Program-made: the position numbers and the translations under genes
Origin: Gemmatimonadota bacterium
Lineage (GTDB): Bacteria; Gemmatimonadota; Gemmatimonadetes; Palauibacterales; Palauibacteraceae
Assembly (NCBI GenBank): GCA_030598525.1
Contig: JAUVPT010000106.1
Location: 1 to 6,179, forward strand
Direction of reading: 5' to 3'
Length of the DNA stretch: 6,179 nt
Shown: one piece after another, positions 1-6,011 of the stretch
Layout: the number at the start of each line of letters is the position of its first letter
Position numbering within the stretch: position 1 is the stretch's first letter
Notes under the pieces: model-generated
Databases searched by the model: none
Seen by the model: only the letters and a program-made list of their open reading frames with translations
What the model was told of the DNA's origin: nothing

Positions 1-121
1 ACCGGTCGACGGCAACGGTCTCCTGGGCCACCGCTCCGGGGACCGCGCCGGACACGAACAGGATGGCCGCCGCCGCGAACGTCGGCCACCACGAACGGTT
101 CTGTCGCACTGCCACTTTCAC
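1..121 (-). CDS. N-terminal fragment of an exported protein of unknown function
   Basis: Read on the minus strand, an open frame begins with GTG at 121-119 and runs off the left edge after 40 codons without a stop. The first residues form a textbook Sec signal peptide: a basic n-region (MKVAVRQNR), a hydrophobic stretch (about residues 14-28, FAAAAILFVSGAVPG) and a cleavage site after A-V-A (about residue 32), giving a mature start of QETVAVDR. There is no lipobox cysteine, so it should be periplasmic, secreted or outer-membrane rather than a lipoprotein. A GGAG Shine-Dalgarno (complement of 129-132) lies 7 nt upstream of the GTG and supports this start over the in-frame GTG codons inside. 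The gene is divergent from the molybdenum-enzyme operon. Only the export signal is visible, so the function cannot be named. Confidence 0.75.
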   Translation of the reverse strand, partial: MKVAVRQNRSWWPTFAAAAILFVSGAVPGAVAQETVAVDR

Positions 122-152
122 TCGATTTCTCCGGTATCTGCCCGCAGTCAGC

Positions 153-180
153 TTGACCTGCCGAGGCGGAACACTCTAAC
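153..180 (+). promoter_or_regulatory. Candidate sigma-70-type promoter for the five-gene operon
   Basis: A TTGACC hexamer (153-158, five of six matches to TTGACA) is followed after 16 nt by TCTAAC (175-180, four of six matches to TATAAT). Transcription would begin near 187. That leaves a leader of about 45 nt before the ATG at 232, but almost none before the upstream ATG at 196, so it also favours the later start. It lies in the only non-coding gap upstream of the operon. I saw no comparably good promoter for the divergent minus-strand gene and no convincing operator. This is a call by eye, and such matches arise by chance. Confidence 0.4.
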
Positions 181-231
181 CTCGTGACCTGATCGATGCA
201 CCCTTTTCCGGGGCTGGTAAGCGGTCGAGAC

Positions 232-801
232 ATGCGCGAAATCATACGATTCACAGTCAACGGCGACCTCACCGAGACGGGCGTGCCCACGCACTATACC
301 CTGCTCGAGACGCTTCGGTACATCCTCGGCCTGACGGGCAGCAAGCAGGGGTGCGACAAAGGCGACTGCGGTGCCTGTACAGTGCTTCTCGACGGAGAGG
401 CGGTGCTCTCGTGCCTCCTGCCAGTCCAGGAGGCGGAAGGCCGCTCGGTGATCACCGTGGAAGGGCTCGCGGCCGGCCCTCATCCAAGCCCCCTGCAGGA
501 CGCGTTCGACCTGACGGGCGCAGCCCAGTGTGGCTTCTGCACCCCGGGCATCCTGTGCAGTGCGTCCCAGTTGCTGTCAGAGAATCAGTCGCCGAACCGG
601 GAAGACATCGCGCAGGCCCTGTCCGGGAATCTGTGCCGGTGCACCGGCTACACCAAGATCTTCGAAGCGGTGGAGGTCGCTGCCGAGGCGACCCGGTTGG
701 GCCTTGCCCCCGCGGACGTACTGACGGCCCGTCGCTCGTCCGATACAGATTCCTCCACTCTCGCGCATTTCCAGAGCCCGCAGATCGTGACCGGGAAGTG
801 A
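232..801 (+). CDS. Molybdenum hydroxylase small subunit, two [2Fe-2S] clusters (HcrC/CoxS-type)
   Basis: This 189-residue protein is the electron-transfer subunit of a cytoplasmic molybdenum hydroxylase. It passes electrons between the FAD subunit and the molybdopterin site. The N-terminal ferredoxin-like domain has C41, C46, C49 and C61 (C-X4-C-X2-C-X11-C, plant-type [2Fe-2S]). The helical second domain has C100 and C103 in QCGFCTPG plus C135 and C137 in NLCRCTGY, which bind the cluster next to the Mo site. I chose ATG 232 because the protein then begins MREIIRFTVNG, as family members do. The in-frame ATG at 196 adds 12 unrelated residues and has no Shine-Dalgarno, though the one before 232 is also weak (GAGA). 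A polar tail of about 25-30 residues after the last conserved helix makes it longer than the usual 155-170. It is the first gene of the operon, 7 nt before the catalytic subunit. Family assignment is firm; substrate is unknown. Confidence 0.93.
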   Translation: MREIIRFTVNGDLTETGVPTHYTLLETLRYILGLTGSKQGCDKGDCGACTVLLDGEAVLSCLLPVQEAEGRSVITVEGLAAGPHPSPLQDAFDLTGAAQCGFCTPGILCSASQLLSENQSPNREDIAQALSGNLCRCTGYTKIFEAVEVAAEATRLGLAPADVLTARRSSDTDSSTLAHFQSPQIVTGK

Positions 802-803
802 GG
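800..803 (+). promoter_or_regulatory. Shine-Dalgarno site deciding a TTG start
   Basis: GAGG, overlapping the TGA stop of the small-subunit gene, lies 5 nt before the TTG at 809. The frame has no ATG or GTG between the in-frame stop at 788-790 and the conserved part of the catalytic subunit, so this site supports TTG 809 as the start. Confidence 0.6.
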
Positions 804-808
804 CGGCA

Positions 809-3247
809 TTGCATCCCGACGAGCTGAACGCCCTGCAGCGGACCGGCGCCGACGACCCGGCGGAACTCGAAACCCTGGGAGCGGACGACTTCCGCGTCCT
901 GGGCCGCCGCAATCGCAAGCCGGAGGGCCTGCGGAAGGGCACCGGCCGCGAGATCTACACGGACGACCTGGCGCTCCCCGGAATGCTGCACGCCAAACTG
1001 CTTCGCAGTCCGCATCCACATGCACGCATAGTGTCGCTCAACGCTCAACACACGACACGAATTCCCGGTGTTCACGCGGTGATTACGGGAGCGGATCTGC
1101 CCACGCCGTACGGGATCATCCCGTGGACACGGGACGAGCACGCGCTGGCCGTGGACAAAGTGCGGTACATCGGGGATGCCGTGGCGTGCGTCGCGGCGGT
1201 GGACGAGGAGACCGCGAACGCCGCCGTCGAGGCGATCGAAGTCGAGTATGAGGAGCTTCCGTTCTATCTCGAGCCGGAAGAAGCTCTGACGGACGGGGCC
1301 GCTGCCGTACCGATTCACGACGCCAGGCGTGAGGGCCGCAACGGCAACGTCACCAAGAAGGTCGAACTCGAGTTCGGGCGGGTTGACGATCTAATGAGAG
1401 AGTCGGACGTGGTCGTGGAGGGCGATTACTTCTTCCATGGCACCACGCATGCGCCGATCGAGCCGCACTGTGCGATCGGAAACGTGGACGCCGACGGCCT
1501 GCTGACCGTGTGGTCTTCAACCCAGGTGCCCCACTATCTGCAGCGCGAGTTGGCGCGTGTGCTCGAACTGGACGTCGCCCGGGTCCGGGTCGTGCAACCT
1601 GCGGTGGGTGGCGCCTTCGGTGGCAAGTCGGAGCCGTTTGATCTGGAATTTTGCGTCGCTTTGCTGGCCCTGAGGACGGGGCGACCCGTGAAGCTGCTGT
1701 ACACGCGGGAGGAGCTGTTCTACTCGCACCGCGGCCGGCACCCGATGAGCATGTGGTACCGCGTCGGGGCCTCACGGGACGGGAAGCTGAAGGCGGTGGA
1801 TGCCCGCTCACTCCTGGATGGAGGGGCGTACGCCTCGTTCGGCCTCGTGACCACGTACTACAGCGGCCAGTTGCTCACAGCGCCGTACGAGCTCGAGTCC
1901 TACCGGTTCGATTCGACCCGTGTCTACACGAACAAGCCGCCATGCGGACCGAAACGGGGGCACGGTTCCGTGCAGCCGCGGTTCGCGTTCGAGGTCTCGC
2001 TCGACAAGGTCGCGGCCGAGCTGGAGATGGACCCGATTGAACTCCGGCGCCGCAACTTCATGGGCACCGGGCGCACGGTGAACGAATTCCGGGTGCAGTC
2101 AAACGGGTTCCTGGAATGCCTCGAGGCCGTGGAGGCGGCGAGCGACTGGAAGAAGAAGCACGGCAAGCTGGCATATGGCAGGGGAGTAGGGGTCGCTGGT
2201 TCGTGCTATATCTCGGGCACCAACTACCCGATCTACCCCAACGAGATGCCGCAGGCCGCGGTACAGGTGCAGGTCGAGCGCTCCGGTCGGGTGAGCGTGC
2301 TGCACGGAGCGTCCGAAATCGGGCAGGGATCGGACGCCACGATGGCGGCGATCGCGGCCGAAGAACTGGGCGTGCCGCTGGGCTACGTCCGCGTACTGTC
2401 GGCCGATACGGACCTCGTCCCCGTGGACCTGGGAGCCTATTCGTCGCGCGAAACGCTGATGGTCGGCAATGCCTGTGTGCATGCGTGCCGCCAGGTGGGC
2501 GACGTGGTGCGCGCGAGCGTGAGTCGGACCCTAGAGATCCCGGTGGCCCGGGTGCGGCTGGCCGGCGGGTGGGCGTTCGACTCCAGCGCTCCAGCGGACG
2601 ATGACCGCCGCCTTCCAATCGCGGCCGCCTTTCAGCTGGCTGAATCGGAGCACGGCACCCTGGGCGCCCTCGGGCACTACAACACGCCCAAGGAGGGTGT
2701 ACACGGCGAGTACCGGGGTGGAACGATCGGAGCTTCACCGGCCTACAGCTTCACCGCACACGTGGCCGAGGTGGAGGTAGACCCGGAAACCGGCTTCGTG
2801 GACGTGAAGACGATCTGGGTGGCTCACGACTGCGGCCGCGCCCTGAACCCGATGCTGGTCGAAGGGCAGATGGAGGGCTCGGCCTACATGGGGTTCGCCG
2901 AGGCGATCATGGAGCAGCAGGTGATGAAGCGCGGCACACCGGAAGGCGGGCTGCACGACGCACCGTCCCTGCTGGACTACCGGATCCCGACGTCCCTCGA
3001 CTGTCCGGAGTTCGTGGCGCTGATCGTCGAGGCGGCCGATCCGGAGGGTCCGTACGGGGCGAAGGAAGCCGGGGAAGGGCCCCTGCATCCTTCGCTTCCG
3101 GCGATCGCGAATGCGATCTGGGACGCAGTCGGCGTGCGCATGGATTCGCTTCCGTTCACGCCGGACCGGGTGTGGCGTGCGTTGCGGGACCAGGCGGATG
3201 ACATGGGTGGAAACAGGCACGAATCGACGATACGGGAGGGTGGATGA
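809..3247 (+). CDS. Molybdopterin-binding catalytic subunit of a molybdenum hydroxylase (xanthine dehydrogenase / 4-hydroxybenzoyl-CoA reductase alpha family)
   Basis: This 812-residue protein should bind the Mo-molybdopterin cofactor and carry the active site, where a carbon centre next to a ring nitrogen, carbonyl or phenol is hydroxylated or dehydroxylated. The N-terminal aldehyde-oxidase a/b-hammerhead domain spans about residues 43-155 (TGREIYTDDLALPGMLHAKLLRSPHPHARI region). The Mo-cofactor domains fill the rest: GGAFGGK at 267-273, a GPKRGHG segment at 380-386, EIGQG at 503-507, and GAKEAGEG at 750-757. E756 in that last motif aligns with the catalytic base glutamate of xanthine oxidase. 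The start is TTG with a GAGG site 5 nt upstream. This gives about 25 residues before the usual FRVLGRR beginning, so the protein is slightly longer than HcrA-type subunits (about 770). Its stop overlaps the msrA start (ATGA), which implies translational coupling. The GPKRGHG segment and the partner FAD subunit point to the hydroxybenzoyl-CoA reductase branch rather than true xanthine dehydrogenase. The substrate is not proven. Confidence 0.92.
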   Translation: MHPDELNALQRTGADDPAELETLGADDFRVLGRRNRKPEGLRKGTGREIYTDDLALPGMLHAKLLRSPHPHARIVSLNAQHTTRIPGVHAVITGADLPTPYGIIPWTRDEHALAVDKVRYIGDAVACVAAVDEETANAAVEAIEVEYEELPFYLEPEEALTDGAAAVPIHDARREGRNGNVTKKVELEFGRVDDLMRESDVVVEGDYFFHGTTHAPIEPHCAIGNVDADGLLTVWSSTQVPHYLQRELARVLELDVARVRVVQPAVGGAFGGKSEPFDLEFCVALLALRTGRPVKLLYTREELFYSHRGRHPMSMWYRVGASRDGKLKAVDARSLLDGGAYASFGLVTTYYSGQLLTAPYELESYRFDSTRVYTNKPPCGPKRGHGSVQPRFAFEVSLDKVAAELEMDPIELRRRNFMGTGRTVNEFRVQSNGFLECLEAVEAASDWKKKHGKLAYGRGVGVAGSCYISGTNYPIYPNEMPQAAVQVQVERSGRVSVLHGASEIGQGSDATMAAIAAEELGVPLGYVRVLSADTDLVPVDLGAYSSRETLMVGNACVHACRQVGDVVRASVSRTLEIPVARVRLAGGWAFDSSAPADDDRRLPIAAAFQLAESEHGTLGALGHYNTPKEGVHGEYRGGTIGASPAYSFTAHVAEVEVDPETGFVDVKTIWVAHDCGRALNPMLVEGQMEGSAYMGFAEAIMEQQVMKRGTPEGGLHDAPSLLDYRIPTSLDCPEFVALIVEAADPEGPYGAKEAGEGPLHPSLPAIANAIWDAVGVRMDSLPFTPDRVWRALRDQADDMGGNRHESTIREGG

Positions 3248-3795
3248 CGGGAGAGGGCAGGGTCGAGACCGCGACGCTGGCCGGCGGATGCTTCTGGTGC
3301 CTGGACGGGGCGTACCGGGACCTGCGTGGAGTGATCGCAGTGGAGTCCGGATACGCGGGCGGCCAGGTTTCGAGCCCGACGTACGAGCAGGTGAGCACGG
3401 GGCGGACGGGCCATGCGGAGGTCGTGCAGGTCCAGTTCGATCCGGACGAGGTGACCTTTCGAGACCTGCTCGAGGTCTTCTTCTCGATCCACGACCCGAC
3501 GACACCGAACCGGCAGGGCGCGGACGTGGGGACGCAGTACCGGTCGGCGATCTTCTGCCACGACGAGACGCAGCGCGAGGTGGCTGAAGCGATCATCGCC
3601 GAGCTCGAGCGCGAAAGCGTGTTCGACGACCCGATAGTGACCGAAGTGAGCGCGTTGGACGCCTATTATCCGGGCGAGGACTACCACCAGGACTACTACC
3701 GCAACAATCCGGGCCAGGGCTACTGCCAGGTCGTGGTGGCCCCCAAACTGGCCAAGTTCAGAGCGAAATACGCCGCCAGGCTGAAGGACGTCTAG
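3244..3795 (+). CDS. msrA: Peptide methionine-(S)-S-oxide reductase MsrA
   Basis: This 183-residue cytoplasmic enzyme reduces the S-epimer of methionine sulfoxide, free or in proteins, using thioredoxin. Family hallmarks are complete. GGCFWC at 14-19 contains the nucleophilic C16. ESGYAGG lies at 34-40 and PTYEQVSTGRTGHAEVV at 45-61 with active-site E59. HDPTTPNRQGADVGTQYRS lies at 83-101 and YHQDYY at 147-152. GQGYC ends at C161, the likely resolving cysteine, followed by PKL. Length is normal for a stand-alone MsrA, and no MsrB domain is fused. The ATG overlaps the stop of the catalytic-subunit gene, and a GGGAGGG stretch ends 3 nt before it. The gene sits between two subunit genes of one molybdenum enzyme, which is not its usual place. 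It may repair methionines in that enzyme under oxidative stress, but this is inference. Identification is secure. Confidence 0.96.
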   Translation: MTGEGRVETATLAGGCFWCLDGAYRDLRGVIAVESGYAGGQVSSPTYEQVSTGRTGHAEVVQVQFDPDEVTFRDLLEVFFSIHDPTTPNRQGADVGTQYRSAIFCHDETQREVAEAIIAELERESVFDDPIVTEVSALDAYYPGEDYHQDYYRNNPGQGYCQVVVAPKLAKFRAKYAARLKDV

Positions 3796-3799
3796 ACCC

Positions 3800-4924
3800 A
3801 TGAAGCAACCGATTTTCGTGATGGAGCGCTGGCAGTCGCACCACGAGAACAAGGTGGAGTTCAACCTCGCGGAAAGCGGTGTGCAGCCGATCACGCTGGA
3901 GGAACTGCTTCGGCTGACCGCGGTCGATCCCTCGGACACGCTGCTCGGCTATGGGCACACGGACGGCAGCCCGCTGCTCCGCGAGAGGATCGCGGCGATG
4001 TATCCGGGCGCGGAGGCGGCCAACGTCGTGGCCACCGTGGGCAGCGCCGAGGCCAACTTCCTGGCGATGTGGAGCCTCGTGGAACCCGGCGATCGCGTCG
4101 TCGTGGTCCGTCCGACGTACGAGCAGACCACCGGTCTGGCCGCCGGGCTCGGGGCGCACGTCGAGAGCGTGTGGCTCGAAGAGGACCGAGGCTGGCAGCC
4201 CGCCGCCGGGGCCGCCGCCGAAGCGATCCAGCCGGGAACGCGCGTCGTGGTGGTCACGAATCCGAACAATCCCACGGCTCATCCCCTGGGCGAGGCGGCG
4301 ACCGCTGAGATCGTTGAAGCGGCCGAGCGCGTAGGGGCATGGATCCTGTCCGACGAGGTCTACGCGGGCGGCGAGCTCTCAGGCGAGCCGACCCCATCGA
4401 TCTGGGGGCGGACGGACCGGGTCCTGGTCAGCGCCTCTCTCTCGAAGGCATATGGTCTTCCCGGCCTTCGGCTCGGATGGCTGGTGGCGCCGCCCGAGTT
4501 CCGGGAGGATCTGTGGGCCCGGAAGGACTACACGACTATCGCACCGTCGCCGCTCTCTGACCGTCTGGGCGCTGCGGCCCTCGAGCCGGGCGTCCGTTCC
4601 GGATTGCTGGAGAGGGGACGGGGTATCCTGCTCGAGAACCTGGCGGTCCTGGAGGATTGGGCCGCCGGCCACGCCGATATCCTGAGCTTCGCGAGGCCCC
4701 GCGCCGGGGCCGTCGCATTCTTTCGCTACGATCTGCCGATTGGCTCGACGGACCTTGCCGAACAGCTGCTTGCCGAGCAGAGCGTGCTCATCGTGCCCGG
4801 GGACCAGTTCGGGATCGATCATCATTTCCGCATCGGATACGGCTACACGAGCCCGCCCCTCGCGCCAGGGCTGGAGCGCGTGTCACGGATGATCGACCAG
4901 CTCGCCGCGGTTCAGGCGGGCTGA
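3800..4924 (+). CDS. Fold-type I PLP-dependent aminotransferase (class I/II), substrate unknown
   Basis: This 374-residue protein has the layout of aspartate-aminotransferase-like PLP enzymes. GYGHTDGSPLLRERIA at 50-65 is the usual substrate-side motif, and a GSAEAN segment at 81-86 lies at the cofactor phosphate. NPNNPT at 154-159, D185 and Y188 in SDEVY bind the pyridine ring. K216 in SASLSKAYGLPGLRLGW is the Schiff-base lysine, with R224 at the phosphate. R344 in FRIGYG is the likely substrate carboxylate arginine. All catalytic residues are present, so it should be active. The N-terminal region (MERWQ...FNLAESGVQPITLEELL) reminds me of the capreomycidine-synthase-like branch annotated in many genomes, but this is from memory. 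The ATG lies 4 nt after the msrA stop, with AAGGA 11 nt upstream. It is co-transcribed with the molybdenum-enzyme genes and probably makes or consumes an amino acid or 2-oxo acid in the same pathway. Transaminase versus beta-eliminating or cyclising activity cannot be separated here. Confidence 0.88.
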   Translation: MKQPIFVMERWQSHHENKVEFNLAESGVQPITLEELLRLTAVDPSDTLLGYGHTDGSPLLRERIAAMYPGAEAANVVATVGSAEANFLAMWSLVEPGDRVVVVRPTYEQTTGLAAGLGAHVESVWLEEDRGWQPAAGAAAEAIQPGTRVVVVTNPNNPTAHPLGEAATAEIVEAAERVGAWILSDEVYAGGELSGEPTPSIWGRTDRVLVSASLSKAYGLPGLRLGWLVAPPEFREDLWARKDYTTIAPSPLSDRLGAAALEPGVRSGLLERGRGILLENLAVLEDWAAGHADILSFARPRAGAVAFFRYDLPIGSTDLAEQLLAEQSVLIVPGDQFGIDHHFRIGYGYTSPPLAPGLERVSRMIDQLAAVQAG

Positions 4925-4928
4925 GCGT

Positions 4929-4933
4929 GGAGG
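4929..4933 (+). promoter_or_regulatory. Shine-Dalgarno site deciding a GTG start
   Basis: GGAGG lies 7 nt before GTG 4941, a near-ideal spacing. The nearby GTG at 4927 is in another frame and meets TGA after six codons, so 4941 is the real start of the FAD subunit. Confidence 0.75.
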
Positions 4934-4940
4934 ACGCCCC

Positions 4941-5924
4941 GTGCTGAGGCTTCACCCGTACGAGTATCACCGTCCCGAAACGGTGGACGAAGCGATCGCG
5001 CTGCTGGTGGAGCACTCCGGCGACGTGATGCCGATCGCCGGGGGGACGGACCTCGTTCCGAACATGAAGCACAAGCTGTTTACGCCGGGACACCTCGTGT
5101 CGCTTCGCGGAATCGCGGAAATGCAGGACATCGCGGAGGATGACGACGGGTTTACGATCGGTGCCACCGCGTCGCTCGATCGGGTGGCGCGCGACGCCCG
5201 CGCGCTCAGAGCGCTCCCGTCCCTCGCCCGGGCCTGTTCGCTGGTCTCGGGGCCGCAGCTGAGGCGCATGGGCACGATCGGTGGCAACGTATGCCTCGAC
5301 ACACGCTGTACCTACTACAACCAGACGCTGTTCTGGCGTAAGGCGCTCGGGTACTGCCTGAAGAAGGATGGAACGGCCTGCCACGTGGTGAAGGGTGGGA
5401 CCCGTTGCGTGGCGGCCCACTCGGCCGACACGGCGACGGCGCTCCTTCCCCTGGAGGCCGAGCTCCGGATCGTCGGCCCGGATGGAGAGCGGACGACTCC
5501 GATCACCGCCTTCTTCACCTCGGACGGAGTGTGGAATCGGCGCATGGAGCCGGGGGAGTTGCTGGTCTCCATCCGCGTGCCGCGGCCGGCTTCCAACACG
5601 CGGCACAGCTTCCAGAAGCTGCGGGCCCGCGACTCGATCGATTTCCCGATGCTGAACCTGGCCGTACGGGTGGACTTCTCGGAGGATCACCTGGTGGCAG
5701 ACCTGCAGATGGTCGCCTCCGCGATGGGGAGTTATCCGAGGAGGCTGGGCAAAATGGGTGTGGTGGCGGCGGGCCGCTGGCTGACGGCCGAACTGATCGA
5801 TCAGTTGGCCCAGGAAGCGTTCCGGCAGTGCCACCCCCTGGACAACATGCCCATAGACGCCGAGTGGAGGCGAGCCATGGTGCCGGTGCTGGTGCGGCGC
5901 GCCCTGTCCGAGATCACCGACTGA
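4941..5924 (+). CDS. FAD-binding subunit of a molybdenum hydroxylase with an added [4Fe-4S] loop (4-hydroxybenzoyl-CoA reductase beta type)
   Basis: This 327-residue protein holds FAD and exchanges electrons with an external carrier and the small subunit. The N-terminal FAD domain shows PIAGGTDLVPNMK at 31-43 and the second flavin motif GTIGGNV at 111-117. The C-terminal CO-dehydrogenase flavoprotein domain follows from about 220 (FQKLRARDSIDFPMLNLAV region at 224-243). Between them lies an insertion at about 118-160 with C118, C123, C139, C147 and C156. The last four have spacing C-X15-C-X7-C-X8-C, the arrangement known from the beta subunit of 4-hydroxybenzoyl-CoA reductase, where a loop of about 40 residues binds a [4Fe-4S] cluster. 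Ordinary CoxM or xanthine-dehydrogenase FAD subunits lack it. Length matches HcrB (about 320-325). The gene is last in the operon, 16 nt after the aminotransferase and separated from its partner subunits by two unrelated genes. I leave the symbol blank because the substrate is unproven. Confidence 0.92.
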   Translation: MLRLHPYEYHRPETVDEAIALLVEHSGDVMPIAGGTDLVPNMKHKLFTPGHLVSLRGIAEMQDIAEDDDGFTIGATASLDRVARDARALRALPSLARACSLVSGPQLRRMGTIGGNVCLDTRCTYYNQTLFWRKALGYCLKKDGTACHVVKGGTRCVAAHSADTATALLPLEAELRIVGPDGERTTPITAFFTSDGVWNRRMEPGELLVSIRVPRPASNTRHSFQKLRARDSIDFPMLNLAVRVDFSEDHLVADLQMVASAMGSYPRRLGKMGVVAAGRWLTAELIDQLAQEAFRQCHPLDNMPIDAEWRRAMVPVLVRRALSEITD

Positions 5925-5959
5925 ACGGAATCGGCAGGTCGGGGGACGCGGATGTACGA

Positions 5960-5985
5960 AAGGGCCGGGATCGCTCCCGGCCCTT
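5960..5985. terminator. Strong hairpin between convergent genes, likely terminator
   Basis: AAGGGCCGGGA (5960-5970) and TCCCGGCCCTT (5975-5985) form a perfect 11-bp stem closed by a TCGC tetraloop. Two more pairs (5957-5958 with 5986-5987) can form beyond a single bulged A. It lies 35 nt after the FAD-subunit stop and 26 nt beyond the stop of the convergent minus-strand gene, so it could serve both. Neither side has a true U-tract, so it may need Rho or act partly as a 3'-end stabiliser. Confidence 0.7.
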
Positions 5986-6011
5986 CGCAATGCACCAGCC
6001 TGTTTGCGCGG

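Larger units (their letters stand above)
232..5924 (+). other. Five-gene operon: small subunit, catalytic subunit, msrA, aminotransferase, FAD subunit
   Basis: All five genes are co-directional, with spacings of 7 nt, a 4-nt overlap, 4 nt and 16 nt. No terminator-like hairpin or promoter room exists inside. A candidate promoter precedes the set and a strong hairpin follows it, and both flanking genes are on the other strand. Together these make single-transcript expression very likely. Physical linkage suggests that MsrA and the aminotransferase share the physiological context of the molybdenum enzyme. Confidence 0.85.

Noticed and set aside
154..191. TGACCTG repeated at 154-160 and 185-191, about three helical turns apart, as a possible operator
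   Set aside because: A 7-bp repeat is quite likely by chance in a 110-bp region, and the first copy overlaps the -35 hexamer. There is no further matching sequence around the copies.
196..231. Upstream in-frame ATG for the small subunit, adding 12 residues
   Set aside because: The extension does not resemble family N-termini, has no Shine-Dalgarno, and would leave almost no leader after the candidate promoter. It cannot be fully excluded.
452..1318. Long open frame on the minus strand across the small and catalytic subunit genes
   Set aside because: Its arginine- and proline-rich translation matches no family, and it lies opposite two strongly conserved genes. It is a shadow of GC-rich codon bias.
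2977..3939. 320-codon open frame on the minus strand over the end of the catalytic gene and msrA
   Set aside because: It is antisense to a complete MsrA and to conserved catalytic-subunit motifs, and it has no recognisable domain.
3376..4126. Identical 15-bp string in msrA (3376-3390) and the aminotransferase gene (4112-4126)
   Set aside because: Both encode a P-T-Y-E-Q peptide that fits conserved positions in each family, with the same preferred codons. The flanks do not match, so it is coincidence and not a mobile or recombination repeat.
4788..5990. 400-codon open frame on the minus strand over the FAD subunit
   Set aside because: The product is low-complexity, rich in R, H and G, without recognisable domains, and it covers the terminator hairpin. 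The plus-strand frame has full family motifs.
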